Shown: positions 1 through 11,569 of the stretch, one piece after another
Numbering within the stretch: the stretch's first letter is position 1
Layout: every line of letters begins with the position of its first letter
DNA from: Buxus sempervirens
Taxonomy: Eukaryota; Streptophyta; Magnoliopsida; Buxales; Buxaceae
Direction of reading: 5' to 3'
Assembly: GCA_947561395.2 (NCBI GenBank)
Contig: OX387183.1
Location: 6,753,883 to 6,817,882 of the forward strand
DNA length: 64,000 nucleotides
The notes under the pieces: model-generated
Databases searched by the model: none
Told to the model about the DNA's origin: nothing
Seen by the model: only the letters and a program-made list of their open reading frames with translations
Program-made: the position numbers and the translations under genes

Positions 1-3000
1 TTACCTGGTCCAAATCAGTTGCTGAATTGCTGGATTTGGACCCTAAAGAGTAAGTATCCATGCTTGTGTACTGACAGTTGCACTGTAGCTTTATTTCTGA
101 ACTTATTTGTGCAAAGAAAGATCAAACTCCCTGTTATATACACCATAATGATTGAAATCTCATTGCAAATTTGATTGGACAGGACCTTCCAGTTATTCCA
201 GTTGGTAATTAATATAAGCTGTCAATATGACGAATTAATAGAATGTTACTGATTGCGCGGCGGGGTGGGGGGAACTGTAGAATGTTTTCCCTTTCAAACC
301 ATAAATATTGGAATTTCTAAATCATTGCTGCCAGTTATTCCTGTTGCTGCGGAGCATCTTATTGGCAGTCGTCCCTGCTTCTCAGATTTCTTTACACCCT
401 AGAATTTTATGGAATTCTAAGGGTTTCTGCTTAGATGAATTTACCTTGTCATATATCTTTGTTGTTCCATGGATCTGTAGATTTTTTTTTTAATCTTACT
501 TTTGTGCCATTGAAATGTGACTAATGGTAACTGTCGTTGGATTTCAGATTTGAAAGGCCTGATTTCCCTCTTATATTCTCCGGGGCATCCCCTTTACCGG
601 GAGGGTAATTGCAATCACTCAAATATTATGGCACACCCATTCATGTTTGTAGTATACTAGTAGTACTTCATTCAGCCTTACCAGTTTTGCTTGCACAGCT
701 TACCCTATGCTCAATGTTATGGAGGACATCAATTTGGCATGTGGGCTGGTCAGTTAGGTGATGGTCGGGCAATAACACTTGGAGAGCTTTTGAATTCTCG
801 AGGTGAAAGGTGGGAATTGCAACTTAAAGGTTGCGGGAAAACTCCATACAGCCGGTTTGCAGATGGTCTTGCAGTATTGCGTAGTAGCATCCGTGAATTC
901 CTTTGCAGTGAAGCAATGCATTTTCTGCGAATTCCAACTACTCGTGCACTTTGTCTTGTCACGACAGGCAAATATGTGACACGGGACATGTTCTATGAGT
1001 ATGTTGAGCAGAAGCTGGATGATCAAAGTCTTTTTGCTATTAATTATTTTTATCACTTCGCAATCTGGCTATTTAGATATTTTTATATTTTTATAAAAAT
1101 AATTCAAATAGGAACAAAGTTTGCTTTATTTGTTTGAGCTAAAAGATGTTGGTGAAATTTTGGGTTTTTGTTTCAGTAATAAGCACTAGAATTTCGGTTG
1201 GAGTTTTGAGCAATCGTTACTCTCGCTTTTAGGAAAACTTCAGTATTTGGGTTTGAATTCTGTCTGGAATTCATATTTTGATATGCTATGTTGATTCTGC
1301 AATCCTAAAATTGATTCTGAATTCAATATTTAGAAACTGGGGAACTCCCAAGCATTCCACCTGTTTGTAGTGTTTGTGATATTGAGGAAGCAGTAAACTG
1401 ATATTGTGTCTTTAGACGACCTTCAGAACGAATTATGTTATCCATATGGATCAATCTGTTTATTTATGTACTTTCTAAATGTTTTGTTGTTTGCCTTGCA
1501 GTGGCAATCCAAAGGAAGAACCTGGTTCAATTGTTTGTAGAGTTGCGCAATCATTTCTGCGTTTTGGTTCATTCCAAATACATGCATCCAGAGGGAAAGA
1601 AGACCTTGAAATAGTTCGTGCTTTGGCAGACTACACCATCCGGCATCACTTTTCTCATATCGAGAACATGAGTAAGAGTGAGGGCTTATCTTTCCAGACG
1701 GGTGATGAGAGTCAAGCTGTTGTGGATCTGACATCTAACAAATATGCAGGTGAATGTTTTACTCCAAAAAAAAAAATGTTTTACTGCTATAACTATGGTG
1801 GTAATTTATCTTTCTGCTATTTTACTTTTATAGGATAGTGTTGTCACTATTGCTTTTACAGAATTATGTCATGATATGTGCATGCATGTGCGTGCGCCTG
1901 CACACAAACACACACAAAATCTCTCACGCACGCATATAAACACCCGTGCAAATATGCATACAGACATGGATATTTACAGATAAATATTCTGAAAGAAATT
2001 TTCTCTGCAAATTAAAATTTTTGGTGCTTCCTATTGTTGGTCATATCAGCTTGGGCAGTGGAGGTTGCTGAGCGTACTGCTTCATTAGTTGCAAGCTGGC
2101 AGGGGGTTGGATTCACTCATGGGGTGCTGAATACTGACAATATGAGCGTGTTGGGTCTCACCATTGATTATGGCCCATTTGGATTTTTGGACGCTTTCGA
2201 CCCAAGTTACACACCAAATACCACAGACCTTCCAGGGAGAAGGTACTGTTTTGCAAACCAGCCAGATATTGGCTTGTGGAATATTGCGCAGTTCACGTCA
2301 ACTCTATCAGCTGCACAATTGATAAATAAAGAAGAGTCAAACTATGCCATGGAAAGGTGATGTTTGACCCTATCTTTCGAATATGATAGCCCTAGAAATT
2401 TGGGTGGCAATTAATCAGTGGATTGGTCTCCTTTTACAGATACGGAACAAAGTTTATGGATGACTATCAAGCTATAATGACCAAAAAGCTAGGCCTGCAG
2501 AAGTACAATAAACAGTTGATCAGTAAACTTCTTAATAATATGGCTGTTGATAAAGTCGACTACACAAATTTTTTTCGATTGCTGTCTAATATTAAGGCAA
2601 ACACGAGCATATCTGAAGATGAGTTGCTTGTTCCGCTTAAGGCTGTTCTGCTAGACATTGGCAAGGAGCGCAAGGAGGCATGGATCAGCTGGGTTCAATC
2701 CTACATTCAAGAGGTATGATGACATGTGTCAAATTTTCTGTTTATATGCCTTTGTGCCTTCAAATCTGCATTCATTTGATAGATTTTATGTCACATGTTC
2801 TGTAACTTTTTATCTGGAAGTTATAATTCATTGACAAGTCTTATAGAAGACATTTAAGTGTTGATGTATATATTGACAAACAAATTTTGCTTTTTGCACA
2901 TGTAATTGATCTTGCTGTTGACCAGAAAAATTCTCACCAAGAAGTTTTAAGTTTTTGAAAACATAATAAGTCTGTATTTTCTCCTGTTTCCAGGGGCATG

Positions 3001-3686
3001 GTTAATTGCAAAAACAAAACCAAGTTTTTGAAAACATAATATATCTGTATTTTCTCCTGTTTCTAGGGGCACGGTTATGTTGCAAAAACAATCATTTGGT
3101 TTCACATAGAACATAAAATACTTTCTGATTAGGGGGAAATAAAAACAATTTTCCATGATCTCTATGCTAATTTCTATGGCATCTTATTTCCATTGCATGG
3201 GGGGTCTTTGTAAACTGTTAGATTTTATATTCTTAGAATTTTGAGTAATTTTGATGTTATAGTTGTTTCGATTCTAGTCCCTGGAATAATGATGATGATA
3301 ATAATGCAAGATGTCACCAATATTGTTATTCATCATGTAAATCTCTTGAAATGTTTTTTTTCAACTTAAATGCAAATTTTTCTTTTTATGACTCCAGATC
3401 TGTCACATAATCTTCTTTTTCTCTTCCGTAGTTGTGTGCTGGTGGCATTCCAGATGAGCAGAGGAAGGCCGCAATGGATTCTGTAAATCCCAAATATGTT
3501 CTCCGTAACTATCTGTGCCAGAGTGCCATAGATGCTGCAGAACAAGGGGACTATGAAGAGGTTCGCAGGCTGCTGAAAGTTATGGAACGGCCATACGATG
3601 AACAACCAGGAATGGAAAAATATGCGCGCTTGCCTCCAGCATGGGCCTACAGACCAGGTGTCTGCATGCTGTCTTGCTCATCCTAA
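1..3686 (+). CDS. SELO: SelO protein adenylyltransferase (AMPylase), 3' seven exons
   Basis: The SelO family is a pseudokinase-fold enzyme that moves AMP from ATP onto Ser/Thr/Tyr of target proteins, usually in mitochondria or plastids. Exons read from the sequence are 1-49, 548-604, 699-998, 1502-1749, 2050-2356, 2440-2713 and 3432-3686. All six introns are GT-AG and phases join exactly, giving about 495 residues, roughly the last three quarters of a plant SelO. The N-terminus with its targeting peptide lies upstream of the window. Visible hallmarks are [19 protein letters not shown], the Lys/Arg-rich [13 protein letters not shown] segment, GVLNTDNMS (catalytic-loop-like) and [10 protein letters not shown] (metal-binding Asp). 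The protein ends CMLSCSS; the Cys three from the end takes the place of selenocysteine in vertebrate SelO. Intron 4 holds a short CA/TG-rich run near 1890-1920. No frame damage is seen in these exons, so the gene is probably functional. Confidence 0.95.
2949..3094 (+). repeat. 73-bp tandem duplication in SELO intron 6
   Basis: Two adjacent copies, starting at 2949 and 3022, each begin AAGTTTTTGAAAACATAAT and continue through a CTCCTGTTTC(C/T)AGGGGCA segment. Each copy includes a pyrimidine tract followed by AG, so each resembles a 3' splice site. The real acceptor is at 3430-3431. Confidence 0.85.
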
Positions 3687-6003
3687 GGTGCATGGATTGT
3701 AATTATACAAATGCCAATAGAAATTTGTAACTTTGATTGTACATAATAGTGTTATGCTTCTCTACCATACAATAACAATGGAGAAGGTATAGCTTTTCTC
3801 TCTCTGTCTCTCTTTTTTCTTTTTAATCAAATTCATTAAAAAAAGGAAAAGAAAATAAAACAGTTTTAAATAGTTTCAAGATTTTGAGGTGGTTATGCCT
3901 CCTCGCATGGTAAGAAATTGATGCTTACTCTCATATAAACTGAAACAATTAATCTTTGAGGAGAAAGGATGAGTTAATCTGGTGCTGTGGAAAACTTACG
4001 GATCAATTATGCTTGCAGGGAGAGGTCAAAAGAAACCCAAGTCAGGTGAGTAACAACCATTAGCATTGATGGCTTGGAGAATCATGTAAGCCTACTAAAG
4101 GTGCACAGGCTCTTTGTTGTTCTGAATTTTGATGCGTAATGGGCAAAATTGGATTCCAAGCAATGATAAATCTCAGAAAATAGGTTTCCCAGCAGTTGAA
4201 GCAGATGATACCTGCGTGCTCCACTTAATTGGAGAATGATGCATGCTGTAACAAATTGTTCAAATCATTGAGTTTGTGGTTGGAGGGTGTTATACCAAAT
4301 GAGCCCAAAATTTGCATTCTTTTCTGTTGAGGTCATGTGGTCGTTCTGATTCATAGTTCGGATCTTTGTGAATCGATTCTATTTTGGCAGTCAGAAGGAA
4401 AGACAAAAAATTTCTTCTCATCCACATGACTTTTGAATCCCAAGGATATTGTGAGAAAACAGTCAAGACTTTAATTCAAATTTAAGACCATCTAGATTAA
4501 GCATGACATCAAGCCTATGATCAGATCTTGAAATACTGTTTCTTTTCCAAGGTCCAGGACAGAAAAAGATGATGGGATCTTGCCATAAACAAATAGAGAT
4601 GTTAAACAACTAATATCTGTTAAGACCAACAGGAGACCTCACAAATAATGAAAACCAAAATAGTTGAAATATAAGATTTCAGTGAAGCATCTCTTCTTTC
4701 AAACGACTTTGGCAAGAGGGAAGCTTCTTATAAAATGCCTAATAGTTGTTGAAATCCATGTCTTGTTTTTTGTTTTTTAATTGTGCCCCCCATTTCTGAG
4801 CAAATCAGGAGGCACTCATGGATTACCACATTACATGACATATTCAAAGAAGACTCTCACCAAGCGATAAAACAGTTGTTTAGATTGTTTTTTACAATAC
4901 ACTCAACACTATACTGTAGATATTTGTAACTTTTTTTGGAAATTTCTTGTTTTGAAACTCGAATTAGGGTTTACGGTCTTAGGGAAGATTTCAGTTTCGA
5001 CCAGGAGAAGGTTTTATTCTCTCTAACCTATTTTTTACAAATCTAGTGAAGAAACTTCTATCATCCGTGGACGGAGGCATCTTTGATAAATCGTATAAAT
5101 ACATGTCTTTGTCTACTTATTTTCTTGACTTGCTCGGGTCATCAACAAAAGGTACAGGATATTACTAGGGTACCCTTTAAAGTGTAGTGTAAGATTATGA
5201 GTTGCTGAGTGAAGTTGAAAACTATAAAATTGAACAACCTAGCTTTAGCCTGCATAGTTTTAAACTTGAGGGGTCTACAGTAACCACAGATAGGCTGTCA
5301 CAAAATTTTTTTGATGAAACAGCCCAAATGATATGACAATGTATGTTAGAATGGAATTTATGTAAAGCAAAATTCATCTAGATTTGGAAGGTAAAAGATA
5401 AAGTGAGATAGTACAAGTAGGAAGCGCATTTTCCCGGAAGATGTCAGTGACTTGATGCAGTGGAAAGGTGGCTTACACAGCTAATTTTTGCTGTGGTTGC
5501 TAAACTACAAGTAATTGTACTGGAGATAAAACAAGGAAGTACAGATGAACAAGGTGGCTGATTTGTTGTCACGTGCCTTTCACATGAGTCCTACATACTA
5601 TATAATTTAAGGTCTGCAAACAAATTTCTGAAATGGAATAGTCAATTCAGTATAACATGATCACTGGTCTCCAAGTTCCAACCTGTTAAAGAAAACAGGA
5701 AAAATCAGCTTACCATCTTGGACCTTATGGACATGTATATCTTCTAGGGTGCTTGTGTTTTCACATTACATGAAACCTAACACATCAAATCAAATCCAAT
5801 CAGGTTCAGATCTGGTAATTTCCATCTGCCTGATCAATCATCAAGTTTGCTTAATTTTGTTATGTAGATTTTCTATGGAACACCCAGATCTGCTAACTTG
5901 CTGTTCAATTGTTTAATGCCATTTGTATTGTATGTTTTCTTAGAGTCAGCACCAATCACATGTACTAAACATGCATTCCCTTACTTACCCTTGAAAGAAC
6001 TCT
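3687..6003. other. Intergenic region downstream of SELO
   Basis: The SELO 3' UTR probably occupies the first few hundred bases. The rest is AT-rich single-copy-looking DNA with no convincing exon, transposon terminus or tandem repeat. Short runs of T and CT (about 3796-3825) are the only simple-sequence features. Confidence 0.5.
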
Positions 6004-6010
6004 CCATATA
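6004..6010 (+). promoter_or_regulatory. TATA box of small secreted-peptide gene
   Basis: CATATAA lies 77-83 nt upstream of the ATG at 6087, which leaves a plausible short 5' leader of about 50 nt. Confidence 0.5.
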
Positions 6011-6086
6011 ACCCACCTGCTGTACTCTTCCTGCCTTCCATCTTTTGACCATCATTGCTCATTTTCACTTCACCTAAATCATCAAA

Positions 6087-6335
6087 ATGAAGGAAGATTG
6101 CAGAGTTTTGGCTGTTCTCCTTGCTTTGTTTCTCATGTGTTCTTTTTTATGTCTACACCATGGAAGTAGTCCAACAAAAGGGAGAAATCACTTAAGGAGA
6201 TTGCTATTATCTTTGGAATCAGTTTCAGAGAATCTTAGCAAGTTGAACGCAGCAATGAAAGAGCCCAAGAAAGCTGTGGAGACAAGCCTGAGGAAGGCGC
6301 CATCGAGCAAATCGAATCCTACCCAGAACAAGTAA
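6087..6335 (+). CDS. Putative small secreted peptide precursor (82 aa)
   Basis: Family not firmly recognised. The 82-residue product begins with a charged MKEDCR stretch followed by a strongly hydrophobic segment (residues 7-23) and a plausible signal-peptidase site near residues 24-28. A basic/amphipathic middle (31-60) follows, then a short C-terminal tail RKAPSSKSNPTQNK (69-82). A hydrophobic leader, variable middle and short Pro/Asn tail is the layout of plant peptide-hormone precursors. The tail loosely resembles a CLE motif (R-x-x-P-S ... N-P-x-x-N) but with an extra residue and no exact match. It is a single exon with ATG in an AAAATGA context and a TATA box upstream. An alternative is a small membrane-anchored protein of unknown role. 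Confidence 0.6.
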   Translation: MKEDCRVLAVLLALFLMCSFLCLHHGSSPTKGRNHLRRLLLSLESVSENLSKLNAAMKEPKKAVETSLRKAPSSKSNPTQNK

Positions 6336-7249
6336 ACTTCAGCAGTATGCATTTGGTGATCTCAACAAGAAAGAGCAATCCATCTTTTGTAGGTCTTTTC
6401 TTCCTTTTTTCGTAGTGTTTTGGAAGGTGGGGGAATTGTTTCCAGAATTTTCATTCTTTCACCTTCTCATGTTTCTGTTTTTCAAATTTCTGTTTTCAGT
6501 AGTACAATGTAGGAGGAAATGGAGGTGTATTTACAGAATTTTGTACAGTGATTAATATAAAAATTCATCTGCTCCAAGCTTGATCTTCTATTAAAAGATA
6601 TCTAACAAATGTTTTACAGTTGCAATTGTCAAAATCAATTTCCACTGGTTGTTGACTGAATTCAGTCAGCTACTTGTGATTTGCATAGCATGTTCCTTAG
6701 ACTCTTTCTCCTCCACCCTCCCTCCCTCCCTCTCTCTCTCACTTCCATGATGCATCGTCTTCTGTTTCTTTCTATAGATGGCAGATAATATGATGCATTT
6801 TTCTTTTTCGGTTTGTATGTCTTTGCTTGTTCTCAGATCACAAGGACTATATTGCAGAGTTTTTGATCTTCATGACTTTGAACTGTGTGGATGGAATATG
6901 AGCAGAACATGTTAAACAAGATAGTCCAAAAAAGTTGATTAACTCAATCGATCTTTCTCCACCTTTTAGGTATATAATGGTACCTTTACAGACCAAAAGA
7001 GTATTTCCATTCTCTCAACTAACACCCATTTGAGCACCCCACTGAGGAGTAAACTCCCTCTCAGCAGGAATAGCTCAGTAAGCAAGGAAAAGAAGGTGAT
7101 TTTGATTGAATGATTGAGACCATTTTAATAACAGAGTCTTGGCAGAGTAGATCTACTTGGTAAATGGCCTCAGAGATTATTATTATTATTATTATTATTA
7201 CTATTTTTAAATTTCAACCTCAATAAAGCAGGCCGGTTGACTAGGTCAA
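6336..7249. other. Intergenic region with CT-rich run
   Basis: The first 200 bases are probably the 3' UTR of the peptide gene. A CCT/CT simple-sequence run lies at about 6711-6742. No gene is seen. Confidence 0.5.
7176..7200. repeat. (ATT)n microsatellite
   Basis: About eight uninterrupted ATT units. Confidence 0.9.
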
Positions 7250-7743
7250 ACAGTTTGCATGAAATTTGGGCCTGTAGAGTCCCTAGTCAGCCTGGCCAGC
7301 TCTGCAGCCCAACTTTGAGGGATGAAGAAGGGGATATTTTGAAAACTAGACCGGTCATAACGCTGGATTGGAGGGTGAAATAATCACTTCAACTCCGTTC
7401 AACAATGCTTAAAGGGAATTGCATAAATTCAAAATAAAGAAATAAGGTACATTTGTTCCAATGTTGAGCTTGATCAAATTATTCAACAAGAAAAGGTAAA
7501 ATTAAACATAGCAATAAAACAATATTCCAACATAACTTCCATGAATGCTGATCTCGATCTCCTTCCACATTCATCCAGTTTTCCTCTTAACGAAACAATG
7601 ACAATTTGAGCTACATATGATGAAGTAATGTAGGGTGCTGCCTTGTCGAACTTCTTTATTCTTAAAATCAGCTTCCTTTTTTGGGCTTGAATGGTAAAGA
7701 AAAATAGTTAAATGGCTACTTAATGAAAAACTCAGTACTGAAT

Positions 7744-8796
7744 TTAGTAGCCATGTGGTGGAGGAGGAGAGTTGTAATAATATACATGGGGAGGAGATGG
7801 TGAGGGTGGTGGTGGGGACTTGTAGTAATAAGGCGGAGGTGGTGATGGGGATGGTGGAGGTGGAGACTTGTAGTAGTAGTAGGGAGGTGGTGGTGATGGT
7901 GACGGAGGAGGTGGGGATTTGTAGTAGTAAGGAGGTGGGGGAGATGGAGATGGTGGAGGTGGTGACTTGTAATAGTAAGGAGGTGGAGGGGAAGGCGAAG
8001 GCGGTGGTGGAGATTTGTAGTAATAAGGAGGGGGAGGAGATGGAGAAGGTGGTGGTGGTGATTTATAGTAGTAAGGAGGGGGTGGTGATTTTACTGGTGG
8101 GGGTGGGGAGTTGTAGTAGTATGGTGGGGGAGGTGATGGGGAAGGTGGAGGTGGGGACTTGTAGTAGTATGGAGGAGGAGGCGATGGGGAAGGTGGTGGT
8201 GGTGACTTGTAGTAGTAGGGTGGAGGTGGTGATTTCTTTGGTGGAGGTGGGGACTTGTAGTAGTATGGTGGAGGAGGCGATGGGGAAGGTGGTGGTGGTG
8301 ACTTGTAGTAGTATGGAGGAGGTGGTGATTTCATGGGTGGAGGCGGGGAGTTGTAGTAATAGGGTGGAGGAGGTGATGGAGATGGGGGTGGTGGTGATTT
8401 GTAGTAGTATGGAGGAGGTGGTGATTTCTTGGGTGGAGGTGGGGACTTGTAGTAATAAGCTTGAGGAGGTGATGGGGAAGGAGGTGGCGGCGAATTGTAG
8501 TGGTATGGAGGAGGTGGTGATTTCTTGGGTGGAGGCGGGGAATTGTAGTAATAGGGTGGAGGAGGAGACAGTGATGGTGGTGGTGGAGACTTGTAGTAGT
8601 ATAGGGGTGGAGGAGATTTCACTGGTGGTGGAGGCGATTTGTAATAGTATGGTGGCGGTGGTGGAGATGAATAGATGTAATGCTTATCATCATCATCATC
8701 GTCTCCACTGCTGGTAGCGTGATTATCTGCAACCACATTAGTAGCAATCATACAAAACGCCAAGAAACACAACAAGCGAGGCCAAAGCCGCGCCAT
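7744..8796 (-). CDS. Extensin (SPPPP-YYYK hydroxyproline-rich cell-wall glycoprotein), copy 1
   Basis: Extensins are secreted wall proteins. Prolines in Ser-Pro4 blocks are hydroxylated and arabinosylated, and YxY tyrosines form intra- and intermolecular cross-links. The ATG at 8796 gives 350 residues. Upstream in-frame codons lack an ATG, and all copies share M-x-RLWP here. Residues 1-23 (MARLWPRLLCFLAFCMIATN...) are a signal peptide, followed by an acidic stretch with six Asp, then HYIYSS. The rest alternates SPPPPYYYK or YYYN with SPSPPPP, (K/V/M)KSPPPP variants, and ends PPPPHGY. An AATAAA (plus coordinates 7655-7660) lies 84 nt past the stop and a TATA box lies 145 nt upstream. There is no intron. 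The gene is intact and probably expressed. Confidence 0.95.
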   Translation of the reverse strand: MARLWPRLLCFLAFCMIATNVVADNHATSSGDDDDDDKHYIYSSPPPPPYYYKSPPPPVKSPPPLYYYKSPPPPSLSPPPPYYYNSPPPPKKSPPPPYHYNSPPPPSPSPPQAYYYKSPPPPKKSPPPPYYYKSPPPPSPSPPPPYYYNSPPPPMKSPPPPYYYKSPPPPSPSPPPPYYYKSPPPPKKSPPPPYYYKSPPPPSPSPPPPYYYKSPPPPSPSPPPPYYYNSPPPPVKSPPPPYYYKSPPPPSPSPPPPYYYKSPPPPSPSPPPPYYYKSPPPPSPSPPPPYYYKSPPPPSPSPPPPYYYYKSPPPPSPSPPPPYYYKSPPPPSPSPPHVYYYNSPPPPHGY

Positions 8797-8940
8797 AACT
8801 GGTAACTCGAAAGGCCGACAGCTCAATGACCCTCACCAGGTCTCTTGACGCAGCTTATACCGGACCTGGAAACGTCTGCAGGCCGAGAATATAAATGGAA
8901 GGACTGCTTGTTTCTTGTTTTGAATGAGAAGTTCACCCCT

Positions 8941-8947
8941 TTATATA
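8941..8947 (-). promoter_or_regulatory. TATA box of extensin copy 1
   Basis: TATATAA on the - strand, inside an 18-bp block (ACTATATAA preceded by GATC) conserved in front of all four extensin copies. Confidence 0.8.
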
Positions 8948-10088
8948 GTGATCGCTTGGTTTGAATCAGTGTAGACAAGGCCATGATTTTGATTAATATT
9001 GAGGATTGATTGGTTCCAAGCTGGATCCAACCATTGAGAAGTCGGAACCCACCAACTCTTGTGTGAAAGTTTCTTGAATTAATGTCAGCGCGAGAACAAG
9101 TCTCGACTTCAAATGATTTAATGGAAATTAAATCACCGGCTCTGTAAGTGTGAGGGGATGTTTCTTTCTAATCTCATTAGACCGAGTCCTAGTTTCCTGT
9201 TCAAAATCTTGGGGTTCTGATTAAGTACGTTAAAATGCTACCACTAGCCTATGCTGTTCGATTAACGATCAATAGTTCAATCCGGCTCGAACGGAGGGCA
9301 ATTAAATTATACGTGGTTTCTTGTCTCTTGGTTGCAATCTTGAAGAAGCATTTTATATCCGGCTAGTGTGAGTCACGTTTGTTTGCCACTAGCACCCTCT
9401 AGTTGACTTCTCTCTCACTATAAAATTTTATAGAGTAATATAGAGAGCTTTTTGCATCCATACTGTACGTTGTAACATATTTGCATCTATATACGCATGC
9501 TTTTAGAATTTGTGTTTATACTCTTTCATTTAGCATAATCATTGCAGCTTTACCCTTGAGGTTAAATTTTATTAACTTTGTTGTTTATTTTTATTAAATA
9601 ATTAAATTAATTTTCTATAAGATAAAAAAGTATTAGATTGCCAAATGATTATATGTTAGGCTGAGTTTCAATGAATAACTATCAATTGAGCAAATTAATA
9701 TCAACTACTTAAGATATAAATGTAATAAATATTATAATACAAGAACAAGCAGAATGAAAATTTAAGATAATATATATAGGAGGGTAAATGTGAAATAACA
9801 TTTTTTAATAAAATGTTACTTTTGTCATTTAATAAAAATAAATAATATAAGTTAACGAAATTTTAATGTTGAGGTATAACTATAATGATTATGCTAAATT
9901 AGTGGTAGAAATACACATACTAAAAACATGAGGATATAGATACAGATATAATGTAGGGGTATGGATGTGAAAAGCCATAATACATATAACCCTCCCATAT
10001 GCTTATCACTTATCAGATAATAATAACCATTTGATTAACATAATAATTGTGTTATTGAACATTAACTTAGGCTACATTTGGATAATGA
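8948..10088. other. Upstream flank of extensin copy 1
   Basis: Non-coding. It matches the flank of copy 2 (13216-14290) in order, including GGTTTGAATCAGTGTAGACAAG next to the TATA box, CTCGAACGG..GG farther up, and the GCTTTTTGCA(C/T)C(C/T)AT segment near 9450. The distal half is very AT-rich. Confidence 0.7.
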
Positions 10089-10093
10089 GAAAC

Positions 10094-10248
10094 TGTGACA
10101 TCCCGATCTTACATCGGAAATGGATGAATGCCTGGTAAGGTATAAGAGTCAAGAATAACACCCTAACTAGTGAGACGTCTTTTGGGGGACAAAACCGTGT
10201 GGGATGAGGCCAAAAATAGACAATACCTCACTGGGTTGGGTTGTTACA
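10094..10248 (+). repeat. 5' LTR of TRIM
   Basis: 155 bp, TG...CA ends. It is followed by a degenerate PBS (TTATATCAGAGCT) 3 bases later. Confidence 0.85.
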
Positions 10249-10468
10249 AATTATATCAGAGCTTGATCTTGATCCAGTAATCCATGGTTGGGTTGGGTCA
10301 TTACAAATGGTATCAGAGCTAGATCTGGGTCCAGTAGTCCATGGCTGGTGTGGGCCCTTGGCGTTGCCCGTGGGAGGTGGTTGGACCGATGAGGGTAAGC
10401 CCATGAGGGGTTGGTAGGCTTCTAGATGGCCACTGCATGGGGATGTGCAATCCTGAAGGTGGGGAGAT

Positions 10469-10628
10469 TGTGATATCCTGATCTCGATCCCACATTGGAA
10501 AGTGATGAATGCCCAGTAAGGTATAAGAGTTAGGAATAACACTCTAATTAGTGAGGCGCTTTTTGAGGGCAAAACCATACTAGCTGAGGCCCAAAGCGGA
10601 CAATACCTCGCTGAGTTGGATCGTTACA
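10469..10628 (+). repeat. 3' LTR of TRIM
   Basis: 160 bp, similar to 10094-10248 with a small insertion (CTCGATC) near the start. It is followed by the GAAAC duplication. Confidence 0.85.
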
Positions 10629-10830
10629 GAAACTGCCTTTTGAGAGGGTTTCGCATGATATTTTTAGACCTCTTGAGCCTGCTGAAATATAGGCTTCTTT
10701 TTTGTCAGCCATTTTCTCCAATGTTGGATCCCATGTGATTTTTATCCTTTACCCTATATATCCAAACACTATACTTGCATGCGGGAATATATGCCTCACT
10801 TTCATGCGGTTTCTTAGTATCTAAAAGTAG

Positions 10831-11019
10831 TGTGAGATCCTGGAATTCCATATTGCTCAAGAGGATAAAGTGAAGGTCCATATATATAGGCTTGTGACTC
10901 CCTCAAGCGAGGAGGCATTTTGGGATAAAACTCAAGAGCAAAATTGTGAGGCTCAATGGGCCAAAATGGACAATATCGTTGCTGGTAAGATCAGGGCGTT
11001 ACAAATTGGCATCAGAGCC
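10831..11019 (+). mobile_element. Second TRIM-like LTR with primer-binding site
   Basis: The LTR spans 10831-11003 (TGTGAGATCC ... GGCGTTACA) and is followed by TTGGCATCAGAGCC, a Met-tRNA-type PBS at 11006-11019. It is inserted at a site whose empty form is readable in extensin unit 2 (TTTCTTACTATCCAAAAGCAG at about 14331-14352). No matching 3' LTR was found, so this is a partial element. Confidence 0.75.
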
Positions 11020-11569
11020 GAACCCTAACTGGAAATGTGGGACCTTGAGATTAAATGACTCTAACGACATGCTCCGACTGTAAGACCATTTAGATTTTAT
11101 TAAAAGAGCCAACATGACAATTAGATTTAAGAAATCTGGATACATTTTATTATATAGATCTAATCATTGCATTTCATTGTGATTGTTTGTTTGGCATTGC
11201 ATATGCATACTTACATACTTGCTTGTAGATTTATGACTGAATTCATAATAATTTGGTTACTTTTCATGCAATTACTTATGAATTTACTTGCCATCATATC
11301 CATGTCTACGCTTTGATTAATTGGAAAATGTATATTATTACTTTTCTAGTCTTTGGCATTAATTTCATACAGAGTAATATCTCTGCTTATTGAGTATACT
11401 CACCCAAGTTTGGGGCAATATATTTTAGGTCAGAATGCATCTCAATCCAGCTGAAGGAAGAAATGAAGAACTTATTGCTCACTTAATTAGTACAATTTAG
11501 TTGTAATTAGTTGATGTAAATGTTATGTACTTATTAGTGACTCTTGATCGAATTAGTTGAGGCTTATTA
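11020..11569. other. Probable internal remnant of the partial LTR element
   Basis: AT-rich and non-coding. It is absent from the other extensin units, so it is probably inserted DNA belonging to the element that begins at 10831. No protein similarity is visible. Confidence 0.4.

Larger units (their letters stand above)
10094..10628 (+). mobile_element. TRIM-type non-autonomous LTR retrotransposon
   Basis: This 535-bp element is flanked by an exact 5-bp target-site duplication GAAAC (10089-10093 and 10629-10633). Terminal repeats are 10094-10248 and 10469-10628, both starting TGTGA(C/T)ATCC and ending GTTACA. A primer-binding site for initiator Met-tRNA (TGGTATCAGAGCT) is at 10309-10321, and a purine run GGTGGGGAGA lies just before the 3' LTR. 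There is no coding capacity. A 59-bp internal tandem duplication contains two PBS copies. The LTRs resemble the Cassandra/TRIM text (ACATCG, GGACAATA) but lack the 5S rRNA segment of Cassandra. Confidence 0.9.

Noticed and set aside
7755-8717. Long + strand open frame opposite extensin copy 1 (also opposite copies 2, 3 and 4)
   Set aside because: It is the mirror of the CCA/TAT/AAG-rich repeat codons, which contain no antisense stops. The predicted Val/Glu/Cys/Ser repeat protein has no family, start context or promoter.
8797-8826. Upstream TTG start for extensin copy 1 (and similar non-ATG starts in copies 2-4)
   Set aside because: All four copies share an ATG giving a perfect signal peptide start; the upstream codons are not conserved.
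10094-10628. Cassandra element with 5S rRNA promoter
   Set aside because: The LTR text resembles Cassandra, but no 5S-like internal control region could be found between the conserved ends.
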